This document shows positions 35,058-45,443 of a DNA stretch of 64,000 bases, one piece after another. Under the pieces are notes generated by a model, which did not search any database, had not been told where the DNA came from, and worked only from the letters and a program-made list of their open reading frames with translations. The first letter of the stretch is position 1. Each line of letters begins with the position of its first letter. The translations under genes and the position numbers were made by a program. The DNA lies in assembly GCA_965153355.1 (NCBI GenBank), contig OZ231126.1, positions 51,770,001 through 51,834,000 on the forward strand, written 5' to 3'. The stretch comes from Flaccisagitta enflata. Lineage: Eukaryota; Chaetognatha; Sagittoidea; Aphragmophora.

Positions 35058-35070
35058 AAGAAAGAAAGAG
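34949..35070. repeat. (AG)n microsatellite
   Basis: About 95 bp of AG followed by (AAAG)n; flanked by AT-rich DNA to 35300. Confidence 0.97.
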
Positions 35071-35315
35071 AGACAAAAAAACATATATAAAAAAAAAATG
35101 TGAAAAAAAAATAAGCAAAAATATCATAAAAACAGGTACAAATATAAATAATTACATAAGAAAAATCATAAAAAAAATCCTATAAATATTATTTTTTCTT
35201 CATAGGTTGATTTAAAAAAAAGAAATATATATTAAATTTTTTAAAAAAATTAATGCTAGTGAACAATATTTCATTATATCTCCTGTTACAATTAAAACTA
35301 GTCATCCAAGGATCG

Positions 35316-35860
35316 CACATGGTCAGCGGTACCCGATGCCCTGCTTGGGGTGACCAAGTGAAGTAGTGGAGTGAGAGCAGGGCAGCGGCCCCAAAGGGCC
35401 GATGTCCTGTAGGACACAGGGGGGAATTTCCAGACATCCTGAGGGGGAATATAGCAGGCCTAAGAGGTAATTGAGGCGGGGCTTGAGGTCTGGGGGAAGA
35501 TTTATGCCTGAGGATTAGATTTGAGGTCTGGGGGCAGCTTTGAGGCCTGGAGGGCTGATTTGATGCCTTGAGAGCTGATTTGAGGCCTGGAGAGCTGATT
35601 TGATGCCTTGAGAGCTGATTTGAGGCCTGGAGAGCTGATTTGATGCCTTGAGAGCTGATTTGAGGCCTGGAGAGCTAATTTGAGGGCTTAGAGGGCCTGA
35701 ATCAGTCCTGAGAGTGAGGATATGAGGCCTCGATGGCCAACCGGGGGGGGGGGGACGGACGGAAGGATGGAAGGACGGAAGGACGGAAGGACATACGGAA
35801 ATTCCCCCCTGTGTCCTACAGGACGTCGGCCCTTTGGGGCCGCTGCCCAAAAAAAGGTTA
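35316..35860. mobile_element. CM composite element, complete
   Basis: Left arm: GGTCAGCGGTACCCGATGCC, GCAGCGGCCCCAAAGGGCC, GATGTCCTGTAGGACACAGG. Core (35510-35700): units like GATTTGAGGCCTGGAGAGCT, alternating with GATTTGATGCCTTGAGAGCT (a 40-bp higher-order unit). Right arm: poly-G, (GGAC/GGAAGGAT)n, CCCCTGTGTCCTACAGGAC, GGCCCTTTGGGGCCGCTGCC. Confidence 0.82.
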
Positions 35861-36061
35861 ACAAATAGATTTTGTATAAAATTTGATTAGACTTTTGTTT
35901 CTTTAACTTAACTTATCAACGTATGAAAAAAAAATCATATAATATTTTGTTTATGAGTTTTATTTTTTAATAATTCATATTTATACCTAATTTTATAAAA
36001 TTCTTTTTAATTCTTTTACTGTTTTTTCTCCATATCTTTTTTGTTTCTCTCTTTTTTTTCT

Positions 36062-36095
<34 letters not shown>

Positions 36096-36112
36096 ATTAG
36101 ATATAATCAAAA
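35861..36112. other. AT-rich then pyrimidine-rich stretch
   Basis: No gene; a TTTC/TC tract at 36050-36098. Confidence 0.5.
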
Positions 36113-36660
36113 AAAGCTGGATACACGAAGTGGTACTCTAGTCACTTACAGATAGGCAGGGGCAATGATGGGGAAAGGTACTGTGGCATTTAAGTTGGAG
36201 CAGTGAGCTTAAAATGCTTAAAAAACGCTAACCAAGGAAAATAGGGATCAATTGATAGATGATGCGAGATAGCGTTGCGTAAAACTAAAAAAATAATAAC
36301 TTCGGTTTCTGACTTGGAAAATAGGGACCAATTGATAGATAATGCAAGATAGTGTTGCGTAAAACTAGAAAAATAATAACTTTGGTTTCTGACTTCGGTA
36401 AACTTCGGTTTCGGTTTCGGTCAGTTAGTCACTGTCAATTTCGGCTTCGGTTCGGCTTCGGTTTACCTACCTTCGGTCGACCTCTAACTTGATTTAAGGC
36501 CAAGAGGGGCAGTTTTGAGATCAAGGGGGTCGATTTTGAATGTGAGAGAGAGGATTTTGCGGTATGGACGGATGGACGGACAGATGACAGGATGAACGGA
36601 CAGATAGCAAGATGAACGGACGTCTGGAAATTCACCTCTGTGTTTTACAGGGCATCGGCT
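36113..36660. mobile_element. Fragments: HE 3' end, ACCGAA-rich end and CM arm
   Basis: AAGCTGGATACACGAAG, CAGATAGGCAGGGGCA is a degraded minus HE end (36113-36190). A 70-bp direct repeat (GACCAATTGATAGATAATGC and similar) occurs at 36247 and 36327. TTCGGTTTCGG and CTTCGGTCGACCTCTA (36405-36490) may be a transposon end. The CM arm ends in TCTGTGTTTTACAGGGCATC at 36638. Confidence 0.45.
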
Positions 36661-37555
36661 ATTGCCTAAAGAAGGTGGGGGAAATCGGATCGCTAGGTTT
36701 ACGCGATGGAGATTAGAGAAGGGGGTGGTAACCTATTACTGGTTATACGAAGGATTGATTGTAGAAAAAATGACTTCTTTGATTAAGAGTGCGTGTTTGA
36801 GTCTCGTATCACGAAGGCGTCATAGACTTTCCCCACTAACCCGGGCATAGACATTGGACATGTAGACAGTTTTTCGAGATAGTCTACACTTATCGGGGGA
36901 ATCTGCGACAACGAATAATGCCCTTGCCACTCAAACACATGCGCCATAATGGACGTTATGGTGTACCCTACACTTAACTATGAATACGGGAGGTGCAGCA
37001 CGACAGTAAACCCTATTCCCTCAAAAAATTTTCCATGCAAAACAAAATCTCAGGGTGAAAACAAAAACGTATTGTACGAACCTATTACATTCTTTTTCTT
37101 TACCTTCTTCAATTGATAAGATGCGTGGAAGTTCTGTCCGATTGACCAACCGACGAATGGGTGGAGCGAGTAAAAAATCGCATAACCGCGATAACAAGAA
37201 AAGAAAGAAAAGAAAAAGAATGGCAATTGAATGGATCAAAGCAGCAAACAGCGTTGATGAAGTAGAATGAGAGTATATTGACGATGTCCATTTGCGGTGA
37301 GTTGATGGCAAAGAGCTTTTATGGCCATCAGCATATTGTCGTATAATTCTATATTTGGCTTTCTCTAAGAATCGAGTTCAAATGAACAAGCCCGACCGGG
37401 CAACGATGCGTCCGGGCTGTGTCTCAGCGTGTATTGATCATGTGACATATGTATGAAGAGACAGAGGGACAGATGGGTGAAAAGACTTTCAAAACATGTG
37501 GATTGATCATTTGTTTCAGTGTAGGATATTATGGTGGCCAAAAATAGCCGAGAAA
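36661..37555. other. Non-coding, moderately complex stretch
   Basis: More balanced composition and few repeats. Open frames up to about 96 codons, none with a domain or motif I recognise. A diverged host exon cannot be excluded. Confidence 0.35.
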
Positions 37556-37690
37556 CGCGGTTCTGGCACAGGCGTAACGGACCGACCGACCGACCGACGG
37601 ACGGATGGACGGACCGACCGACCGACCGACGGACGGACGGACGGACAGACCCTCTTATATAGATGTGTTCCTGACGGACGCATCTGAAAG
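37556..37690 (-). mobile_element. HE 5' part (GATGCG type)
   Basis: Expanded (CCGA)n/(CGGA)n core, CCCTCTTATATAGATGTG and GACGGACGCATCTGAAA. The hairpin is eroded on one side. Confidence 0.6.
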
Positions 37691-37734
37691 CAATTCGAAG
37701 AGGGTACAAATATTCATTAAAATTATTTATTTTT

Positions 37735-37868
37735 AGGTGCGACAAAGCACCTCTATAACTGGCTCTGTCCGTCGGTTGGTCGGTCGGTCGGTCGGTCTGT
37801 CGGTCTGTCTGTAACGCATTCGCTCGACGATCAACACGTCGCACCTTATTGGCCTACTTGGCCTTGTT
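37735..37868 (+). mobile_element. HE element (GGTGCG type), full length
   Basis: 5' hairpin AGGTGCGACAAAGCACCT, CTATAACTGGCTCTGTCCG, GTCGGTCGGTCGG core, AACGCATTCGCTCGACGATC, GTCGCACCT (reverse complement of the 5' AGGTGCGAC), TATTGGCCTACTTGG and CCTTGTT. 134 bp. A second copy of this subfamily is at 41787-41912. Confidence 0.82.
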
Positions 37869-38137
37869 TTTAAGTTTTTAAGTTTGCACAATCTCTGATT
37901 GAAGAATTCCATCGTGTATTTGCATATGACATCATGAACAATCTGGTCTCGTTGGCTATTCACGAGAGGTCAAAATTGAAGTTCTTTTTTGGCCAAATTT
38001 GACTTTTTCTGGTGATTACCTATGTTACCACGAGTGATTTAGTGAAAAAATCAATGCGAATTTGTATTCCAAAAAAATGTTTTGAATGATTTTGCAAAAA
38101 AACAGAAATTTCCCTTTTTCCCTCTTTTTCTGTCAGA

Positions 38138-38183
38138 TTTTCTTTCTTTCTTTCTTTATTTCTTTCTTTCTTTTTTCATTCTT

Positions 38184-38225
<42 letters not shown>

Positions 38226-38255
38226 AGTCTTTCTATCTTTCTTTCTATCTTTATT

Positions 38256-38331
<76 letters not shown>

Positions 38332-38380
38332 TGTCTCGTTGTTTCTTTCTTTCTTTGTTTTTTTTCTTTCTCTCTCTTGT
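38138..38380. repeat. (TTTC)n microsatellite with (GTCT)n
   Basis: TTTC repeats broken by about ten GTCT units (38186-38225). Confidence 0.97.
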
Positions 38381-38381
38381 T

Positions 38382-38555
38382 AGTTGTAGACACGCAACTC
38401 TATAAGAGGCTTTGTCCGTCCGTCCGTCGACCATCCGTTGGTCCGTCCGTCAGTCCATCCGTCGGTCCATAATGATCGAGTCGAAAAGTGGGAAAACGCG
38501 CATTTCCGCCCCTGCCCACCCGTCCGCAACTGGTGGCTGTGTATCCAGCCTTGTT
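38382..38555 (+). mobile_element. HE element (GTTGTA type) embedded in TTTC arrays
   Basis: AGTTGTAGACACGCAACT, CTATAAGAGGCTTTGTCCG, GTCCGTCGACC core, CGAAAAGTGGGAAAACGCGC, CCCCTGCCCACCC, GTCCGCAACT, GGTGGCTGTGTATCCAGCC, TTGTT. TTTC microsatellite lies on both sides; CTTGTT also immediately precedes the element. Confidence 0.87.
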
Positions 38556-38723
38556 CTTTCTTTTTCTTTTTTTTTTCTCTTTCATTCTTTTTCTTTTTGT
38601 CTTTCTTTCGTTCTTTCTTTCTCTTCACTTTTCTTCTTTTTTCTCTGCTTCTATCTTTCTCTAATTGTTTCTTTCCCTGCTCATTTCTTTTCCTGTTTTG
38701 TTATTTCTTTCTTTTTCTTTCTT

Positions 38724-38795
<72 letters not shown>

Positions 38796-38815
38796 TTTTT
38801 CTCTCTTTCTTTCTC

Positions 38816-38863
<48 letters not shown>

Positions 38864-38949
38864 TCATCTTTCTTTCTTTCTTTTCATCTTTCTTTCTTTT
38901 CTTTCTCTCTTTCTTTCTTTCTTTTCATCTTTCTTTCTTTCTCTTTCTC

Positions 38950-39001
<52 letters not shown>

Positions 39002-39055
39002 TCCTTCTCCTTTCTTTAGTTCTTCTTTCTTTTTTTCTTTCTTTCTTTCTTCTTT
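38556..39055. repeat. (TTTC)n microsatellite, long and degenerate
   Basis: About 500 bp of CTTT units with TTTT, CTCT and ATCT variants. Confidence 0.97.
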
Positions 39056-39137
39056 ATTAAAAGGCAATGAAATTGAAAACAAAAGAACAACAACATTTGT
39101 GGAAGTTCCACCAAATGCTCTGCCTCTTTCTCTCTAA

Positions 39138-39139
<2 letters not shown>

Positions 39140-39212
<73 letters not shown>

Positions 39213-39278
39213 TTTTTTTCTTTCTTCCTTTCTTTTTCTTTCTTTCTATCTCTCTTTCTTTCTATCTTTCTTTCTGTA
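39140..39278. repeat. (TTTC)n microsatellite
   Basis: About 140 bp of TTTC with a degenerate end. Confidence 0.97.
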
Positions 39279-39382
39279 GAACTCGAACAGCTTGTGCACT
39301 TGGCAGCAGAGAACAAAGAACTTTCATGATTTCTGGCTGAAGAAATGAGTGTTACTATGATTACAGATAATTTTAGATTCGC

Positions 39383-39670
39383 ATAGAAAATGAAAAATCC
39401 GAAAAATGAAAAACATCAGATGCTAGTAAAATGTCATACAATGGATCTGATGTTTTTGAAAATGCGAATTATTCCCCTCTGTTCTCGTATTAGAATTATC
39501 CGCTACAAAAATGTTTTTTTCGAAAATTCCTCCTGACACAGCTTTACATAGAAAAAGGTATAAAAACCAGGCTAGATCAATAAGATTTGGTATGCATACT
39601 CTGTTGTGCGTCTTCTAACTACAGTTCAAATCTCATGATGTTACGCCATCGGGGAGATAGGTTTTTGCAA
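39383..39670. mobile_element. VS-family copy with hairpin stem CAGAT
   Basis: GCATAGAAAATGAAAA precedes AACATCAGAT (39412-39421), which pairs with ATCTGATGTT (39445-39454), then TTTGAAAATGCGAATTATTC. The following TTTTTTTCGAAAATTCCTCC and TACAGTTCAAATCTCATGAT match the copy at 44107-44420 in order. Confidence 0.7.
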
Positions 39671-40144
39671 TTTTGAAGTTGAAGTATCCAAAATTTCTTA
39701 TTTCATTTGTCACACGACCCCCTGATTTTTTTTTTTATTACGCAAAAATTCTTAAAAACAAAAGGTCACGAAAATTTTTGCATGTACTATTTTAATAAAT
39801 GAACAGGTTCAACTGAAAAATTGTGGTCAAATTTCCAATATGTAAGGGGAATAGGTTGTGAAAATTCCTGGTGTGAGTTCTTTGGCATTAAAATTTGTTG
39901 CCTTTTCCAGCATAGGTTTATGAACATTTAGTTTTTTTTCACTGAAACGGCCAAAGAAGCCTTAAAATTTTTTTTGGTATAAGATTACATGGTTAGGGAT
40001 GTAGACTGTTGTTTCAGCGGGCCAAAAACTGTTGTTTTGATGCCTATAGTAGTACAAAAATGCCTCGAATAACAATTGGGTTTACTCAGTTCTCCATGTC
40101 TTAAGCAATCTTACATTCCTTCGATAATCAAGACTTTTGATGAT
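39671..40144. other. AT-rich non-coding stretch
   Basis: Nothing recognised. TTAGGGATGTAGACTG near 39993 resembles a hAT terminus, but no partner end was found. Confidence 0.35.
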
Positions 40145-40570
40145 TTGTGTATTCATTCATTTGGTCATTTATATATTCCTTCATTAATTTGTTCATTATT
40201 TCACATTTATTCATTCATTCATTCATATATTCTGTTTTTCTCCTCTTTTCTCCTCGTTTTTTTGTTTATGATTTGTTCAACCCATCATTCATTCATTCGT
40301 TCATTTATTCATTCATTTAGTCTTTCCTTTGTTCATCAATTCATTTATTCATTCATTCATTCATTCATTCATTCATTCATTATTTCATTCATTATTTCAT
40401 AATTTCATTCAACTGTTTCAATTTTGAAGATATAAATCTCCGTGGTTCTTGCATACTTTCATTTCATTACTGATTTGTTTAACTCATCATTCATTCATTC
40501 TTTCATCCAACAATTTTTTGTTCGTTCATTCCTTCATTTGTTTATTTATTCATTCGTTCATACATTCTCA
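40145..40570. repeat. (TTCA)n degenerate microsatellite
   Basis: Scattered and clustered CATT/TTCA units, densest at 40333-40385. Confidence 0.85.
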
Positions 40571-40599
40571 TAATAGTCAAGGGTGGTTTCTGAGTACTT

Positions 40600-40785
40600 G
40601 AGACTTCGGGAAGGACGGACATTTATAGAAATGCGAGGACGCATCTAATAATAGTTAGGGGTGGTTTCTGCGAGTTTTGGAGTGCATAGACTAATTATGA
40701 GAAAACGGGTTACGGACTGACCTAAGGACGGAGGGAAACACCTTAGAGAGATGCACCTTATCGAGATGCAAGGACGCATCTAAAA
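40600..40785 (-). mobile_element. Two HE 5'-end fragments (GATGCG type)
   Basis: GGGAAGGACGGAC, TTTATAGAAATGCGAGGACG, CATCT (40609-40648) and GGACGGAGGGAAACACC, GAGATGCAAGGACGCATCT (40724-40780). Each follows a copy of AGTCAAGGGTGGTTTCTG or AGTTAGGGGTGGTTTCTG, giving a short tandem duplication. Confidence 0.6.
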
Positions 40786-40847
40786 AGCCAAATTGCAAAA
40801 TTTGACTTTTTTCCAACTATCATTTGGCCTACCAGTATCAGGTGGCG

Positions 40848-41192
40848 TTTCTAGTCAAAGACAATCGCGTTTTTAACGGGCCACTCGGTCGCTCGCTACG
40901 TTCGTTCACTCGCACCGCTCATTCTGTTCAAAGGCTTGCTCATTCACTTCACTCACTCCCTTGTGGGACAGTTAAAATTCATGAATGTGAGTTCATACTG
41001 TCAACGTGTTCAACGGGAACTATTGCGTTTTTAGTTGCGGACACGCAACTCTATAATCCTTTGTCCGTTCAGGTCGGTTGGTCACGCTCAGTTGAAGAGT
41101 GGGAAAACATGCATCCTCCCCTGCCTGAACTGATAGTGTCAACGTGTTCAACGGGAACTATTGCGTTTTTCATCTTCACTAGAAACACGCCC
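40848..41192 (+). mobile_element. Family H element interrupted by an HE insertion
   Basis: Starts CGTTTCTAGTCAAAGACAAT, GCGTTTTTAACGGGCCACTC, then CTCACTCGC-like words, TGTGGGACAGTTAAAATTCA. It ends TTCACTAGAAACACGCCC after the HE insertion. GTTTCTAGTCA and TTCACTAGAAAC form the inverted termini. Other copies at 47690-47955 and 50390-50662. Confidence 0.72.
41033..41136 (+). mobile_element. HE element (GTTGCG type), shortened, flanked by 34-bp direct repeats
   Basis: AGTTGCGGACACGCAACT, CTATAATCCTTTGTCCG, GAGTGGGAAAACATGCATCC and CTCCCCTGCCTGAACTGATA. The exact 34-bp flanks at 40999-41032 and 41137-41170 begin TGTCAACGTGTTCAACGGGA. The 3' hairpin and CTTGTT are missing, so the repeats may reflect a rearrangement, not a simple insertion duplication. 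Confidence 0.75.
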
Positions 41193-41326
41193 TCAGTGGG
41201 GTTCATTCATTTATCAATGCATTTGTTCCTTCATCCTCCTTTATCATCGTCATCACATTCACACATTAACAAGATGGGACTGACAACGATGTTCCTTTTC
41301 TTGTAATCATTTGTAGGTACCACACG

Positions 41327-41702
41327 GATAAAAAAAAAGACTTTTAAATGGCTAATTCTACCTATGAATCTTTGTGAAACTCATTAAAATCTTAGACCAT
41401 TTGAAAGCCTTTCAAAATCACTTTCATTTTGCGCCAATCTTGTAATCCTATCTTTTTTTGTTAAAAAGGGCAATAGTTTGAGTAAGATCTTCACCCATTT
41501 CAGTTTGACAATCTTTAAATTCTAAAATTGCATTTTTGCAAATTAGTGCTTCTCTTTGCACGGCTCTGGTATCTAAATCATTTGAGATACAGACCTTGGA
41601 TTGGTCTAGATAGATTTGTTTGAAAATCTTTCAAAATGTCCTAAATGAAATTATCTATTGCATCTTTTTTATAAATTGATAAGCAGGTGCGTCTTTTTTT
41701 TA
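41327..41702. mobile_element. Family I foldback copy
   Basis: Ends GATAAAAAAAAAGAC and, inverted, CTAAAAAAAAGACGC. Inner order TTTTAAATGGC, AATCTTAGACC, TTTCAGTTTG, TTTTTGCAAATTAG, GGATTGGTCTAGA matches the copy at 47063-47464. Confidence 0.68.
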
Positions 41703-41786
41703 GCAAAGTTGTATTTCACTTTTCCATGGAAACGTTTGCAAACTTTGTTAACATTTATTTACAATCATTCATATGATAAGCTTTTT

Positions 41787-41912
41787 AGGTGCGCCAAAGC
41801 ACCTCTATAATTGGCTGTGTCCGCCAGTTAGTTGGTCAGTCGGTCTGTTGGTCAGTTACACATTCGTTCAACGATTCACACGACGAACCTTATTGGCCTA
41901 CTTGGGCATGTT
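41787..41912 (+). mobile_element. HE element (GGTGCG type)
   Basis: AGGTGCGCCAAAGCACCT, CTATAATTGGCTGTGTCCG, GTCAGTCGGTCTGTTGGTC, ACGACGAACCTTATTGGCCT, ACTTGGGCATGTT. Colinear with 37735-37868; the 3' stem copy is mutated. Confidence 0.78.
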
Positions 41913-42159
41913 AGATGTGCCCTTGCATTCTTGTCAGAGGCTTTGTCCATCTGTCGGTCCGCACATCGGTCCCTCAGTGCGTCTGGTCCATCCTTGGCCT
42001 TTTTGTGTGTGTGTGTTATAAATCATGCAATCTCTCTTCTGTGTGTCTGTGTGTCTTTCTGTCTATCTGTCTGTCCGTCTGTATGTCGAACTTTTTTGTT
42101 CTACCATTTTTTCTTCCTTTCTTATCATTCTCTTTCTTTTTTTTCCTCTCGCGTTCCTT

Positions 42160-42601
42160 TTTGGGCAGCGGCCCCGAAGGGGTCGATGACCTATCCTTTC
42201 ACACATAATTTGCTCCTCCTTCTCCTCTTTCTCCTCCTTCTCCTTCGTACCCGCCCTCCCCTCAGCCTCCAGGCCCATATATCAGTCCCAGTCCCAGTCT
42301 GGAAGCCCAAATCCCAGACTTGAGTCCCAAATCCCTACTTCAAGGCCAAAATTCCTGTCTCAAGGGATTTGGGCCTCAAGACTGGGATTTGGGCCTCGAG
42401 GCTGAGATACAGGCCTGGAGGCTGGGGGGAGGGGGGGGGGTGCGGAGGAGAAGAAGAAGTAGGAGGAGAAAATTCCCCATATGTGTGAAAGCATAGGTCA
42501 TCGATCCCTTCGGGGCCGCTGCCCTGCTCCCCCCTCAACTTCAACCACAACCTACTTAAGCAGGGCACAGGTACCGCTGACCATCTAACGCTTTTGCGAC
42601 T
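42160..42601 (+). mobile_element. CM composite element, complete
   Basis: Left arm: TTTTTGGGCAGCGGCCCCGA, AGGGGTCGATGACCTATCC, then (CTCCTT)n. Core (42265-42425): units like GATTTGGGCCTCAAGACTGG on one strand meeting their complement on the other, so the core itself folds back near 42362. Right arm: GTGTGAAAGCATAGGTCATC, TTCGGGGCCGCTGCCCTG, GCTGACCATCTAACGCTTTT. Confidence 0.8.
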
Positions 42602-42613
42602 TTTTTCTTTTTT

Positions 42614-42771
42614 AGTTGCGGGCACGCAACTCTATAAGAGGCTTTGTCCATCCGTTGGTCCGTCGGTCCGTCGGTCCGTCGGTCCATCAGCATGAGTCGA
42701 AAAGTGGGAAAACGCGCATATCCGCCCCTGCCCACCCATCCACAACTGGTGGCCGTGTATCCGGTCTTGTT
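42614..42771 (+). mobile_element. HE element (GTTGCG type), full length
   Basis: AGTTGCGGGCACGCAACT, CTATAAGAGGCTTTGTCC, GTCGGTCCGTCGGTCC core, CGAAAAGTGGGAAAACGCGC, CCCCTGCCCACCC, ATCCACAACT, GGCCGTGTATCCGGTCTTGT. It starts 13 bp after a CM element and is followed by a TC array. Confidence 0.86.
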
Positions 42772-42784
42772 TATTCCTTACTCA

Positions 42785-42812
42785 TATCTCTCTCCGTCTC
42801 TCTGTCTCTCTG

Positions 42813-42896
<84 letters not shown>
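42785..42896. repeat. (TC)n microsatellite
   Basis: CTCTCTGT units passing into about 75 bp of pure TC. Confidence 0.97.
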
Positions 42897-42898
<2 letters not shown>

Positions 42899-42918
42899 TC
42901 AAGTGAACGTATTTTTCT

Positions 42919-43548
42919 TAAAAAATCTCAGGATCAAGTCAAAATTCTGGGATCTTACCGTCCATCCCATACTAAACCAATTTTGACCCCAGGAATCCGA
43001 ATCTGCAGTCAAAAATCGTCTCAGGTCAATATTTCGATCGACTACGGCTACATTTCTTAGGTCAAATTACTATATAAGGTCAATTTTTCAAAATTGGAAA
43101 TTTGTTATTCTGATTGCAGATTCAAAATCCTTGGAAAAAACTATGAAAAGGAAGTGTCTTTCTTTTTTTGAAATTTTGATTGGAACATAGTCAAAATTAG
43201 CGTTAGACGTCCAAAATAGAGTAAAATTGCTCTTTTGTTTAAATTCCACCTCATTTTGACAGATAATGTTAATTTTGACTATGTTCTAATCAAAATTTTG
43301 AAAAAAGAAAGACACTTTCTTCACATGGTTTTTTGCAAGGATTTTGAATCTGCAATCAGATTGACAAAATTCTAATTTTGAAAATTTGACCTTATATAGG
43401 ATTTTGACCTGGAAATGTAGCCGTAGCCTATCGAAATATTGACCTGAGCCCATTTTGACTGCAGATTCGAATTCCTGGGGTCAAAATTGGTCTAGTGTGC
43501 GATGGACGGTAAAATCCCACAATATTCAAATAATCCTGAGATTTCTTA
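42919..43548. mobile_element. 630-bp foldback with 10-bp target duplication
   Basis: Inverted ends TAAAAAATCTCAGGAT and TAAGAAATCTCAGGAT. Exact duplication GTATTTTTCT at 42909-42918 and 43549-43558. Arms of about 280 bp (AGGTCAATATTTCGATCGAC faces CTATCGAAATATTGACCTGA). A 10-bp duplication is outside the hAT and Tc1 norms and is closest to Mutator-like elements. Non-coding. Confidence 0.85.
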
Positions 43549-43579
43549 GTATTTTTCTCAACATTTCAGTTAACATTTC

Positions 43580-43607
43580 TTTTTTTTTTCTTTCTTCCTC
43601 TCTTTTT

Positions 43608-43659
<52 letters not shown>

Positions 43660-43740
43660 TCGTCAGTTTTTTTCTTTCTTTTTTTTCTTTCTTTCTTTTT
43701 TCTTTTCTTTTTCTTTTCATTGTTTTTTTCTTTTTGTTTT

Positions 43741-43811
<71 letters not shown>

Positions 43812-43815
43812 CCAT
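43580..43815. repeat. (TTTC)n microsatellite, two blocks
   Basis: Blocks at about 43605-43662 and 43738-43812, with degenerate TTTTC between. Confidence 0.97.
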
Positions 43816-44106
43816 TTCTTTCACTATTTTGTACCTCCATCTTTTTCTTTCTTTTTCGCTTCATTTTTGGTCATTTTTTATAGTTGTTTACAAGCATGTA
43901 AGCACAAAAACAAGCAAGCAAGCATGTATTCGAACAAGCAAAAATGATAGATTTGCATTTATGCTGACAACGCACAGCTTGATTATGAAAATTGAGGCTC
44001 AACGTCCATCAGATATCCCTCCACCACACAAACCATTTCTCCAGCAGCTCACTTTCTCGAAGGAGCAAAAAATCACTCCAACTCATGCTCACTGAAAATA
44101 ACAAAT

Positions 44107-44420
44107 TTGCATAGAAAACGCAAAAATGAAAAAAACAAAAACATACGACGCTTAAAAATTAGTATATCTCGCGTCGTATGTTTTTAAAAATGCAAAAAGT
44201 TTGACTGTTTTACAGATTTGTTATTTTCAAGAAGAAAAATCTTTTTTTCGAAAACTCCTTTTTAGCATGGATTTTGGAATCAAAGGAGGAAAAGCGATAC
44301 TTAATATTTGCCTAGGATCATGAAAATTGACACGCAAGTAGTTTAGCATGTTCCCTAACACCAGTTAAAATTTCATAGCTTAACTCTGACGGGAAGTATC
44401 GTAAACAAAAATGATAAGTT
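44107..44420. mobile_element. VS-family copy with hairpin stem ACGACGC
   Basis: GCATAGAAAACGCAAAAATG precedes AACATACGACGC (44140-44151), which pairs perfectly with GCGTCGTATGTT (44171-44182), then TTTAAAAATGCAAAAAGTTT. The tail CTTTTTTTCGAAAACTCC matches 39510-39530. Confidence 0.72.
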
Positions 44421-45312
44421 GAACACTACGATTTTATGATTTTCTTTTGTAACTTGACCTCCTTCAGGTGTTTTTTTCGTAAGGTGACAAAATTGCATAT
44501 ATTAAGGTGGAAAAAATTATCTCAGGCAACTATTAACACAATTAACACATTTCGGGGAAAAAATGGATCAAATCCCCAAAATTGTATCGCTGACAGCGAC
44601 AGAAAAATGGTCTTTTAAAATAATTCTCACACACAATCAAAAATTACCTGGCGTTCCTCATTGTATATACTGCTCCCTTTGCTATAAAACGGCTAACGGC
44701 GGGCCTATTTTTTTGGGGGGTGTGCTATATGATTCTATGAGGCTTGAGAAAACATTTTTTTGGTTCATAGTAAATATGTTGATGCGAAAAATTGATCAAG
44801 AAGTGACTGAATGAACTTTTTTCCCTTTACTTGCTCCAAGTCATATGCATCTAGTGCGATAAGATTTGATCACACCGTTTATATATTTTGTTTAAAAATT
44901 ATGAAGAAAAAAAGAAAATTCAAGTTGAGAAAGTTGAAATTGTTGAAATATCCGATATGCACACGTCTTTCTTTGGAGGTGACCGGGCGCAGTCGCGACG
45001 CCTATTTCTGGTTGCCTCGCAAGACTGACTCTGCCGTTGATTCTACCCTCGTGCATTGACTTCTTAAATCCATTTTACTTGGACGTTTTGTTTCTTACCT
45101 ACTCAGGCAAGATGTTTCCTGTCTCGAATATAACGATTTGGAATTGGGATATCGACTTTTCAGTTTTACCAAGGATGGAGACAAAAGTATTTGTCACTAA
45201 TAACTTAGTAGACTAGAGGTAGCAGAAATTGCAAATGATTTTAAACTTGTTTTAAACTTGTCAGCCGTTGACATGATTATCAACAAGCCCATAAAATTGA
45301 GAATATCTTTTT
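44421..45312. other. Non-coding stretch
   Basis: Mixed AT-rich DNA. Open frames of 60-83 codons on the plus strand, none recognisable. No repeat family member identified. Confidence 0.35.
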
Positions 45313-45443
45313 AGTCGCAGACACATGACTCTTCACCTTGCCGTGTCGATTCGTCCGTCGGTCCGGCACAATTTAGAATTGCGGTTTTTGGCATTACTGC
45401 CCCTTCCCAACCATCCGCGACTGCCCGTCTATCCGGCCTTGTT
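45313..45443 (+). mobile_element. HE element (GTCGCA type), near full length
   Basis: AGTCGCAGACACATGACT, CTTCACCTTGCCGTGTCGA, GTCCGTCGGTCCGGC, GGCATTACTGCCCCTTCCCA, ATCCGCGACT, GCCCGTCTATCCGGCCTTGT. Belongs with the copies at 58307 and 60878 (CTTGCCGTGTCGG group). Confidence 0.82.

Noticed and set aside
38412-39137. 241-codon Ser-Phe-Leu frame
   Set aside because: TTTC microsatellite plus the HE element.
39993-40060. TTAGGGATGTAGACTG as a hAT left end similar to hAT-6
   Set aside because: No inverted partner or 8-bp duplication was found downstream.
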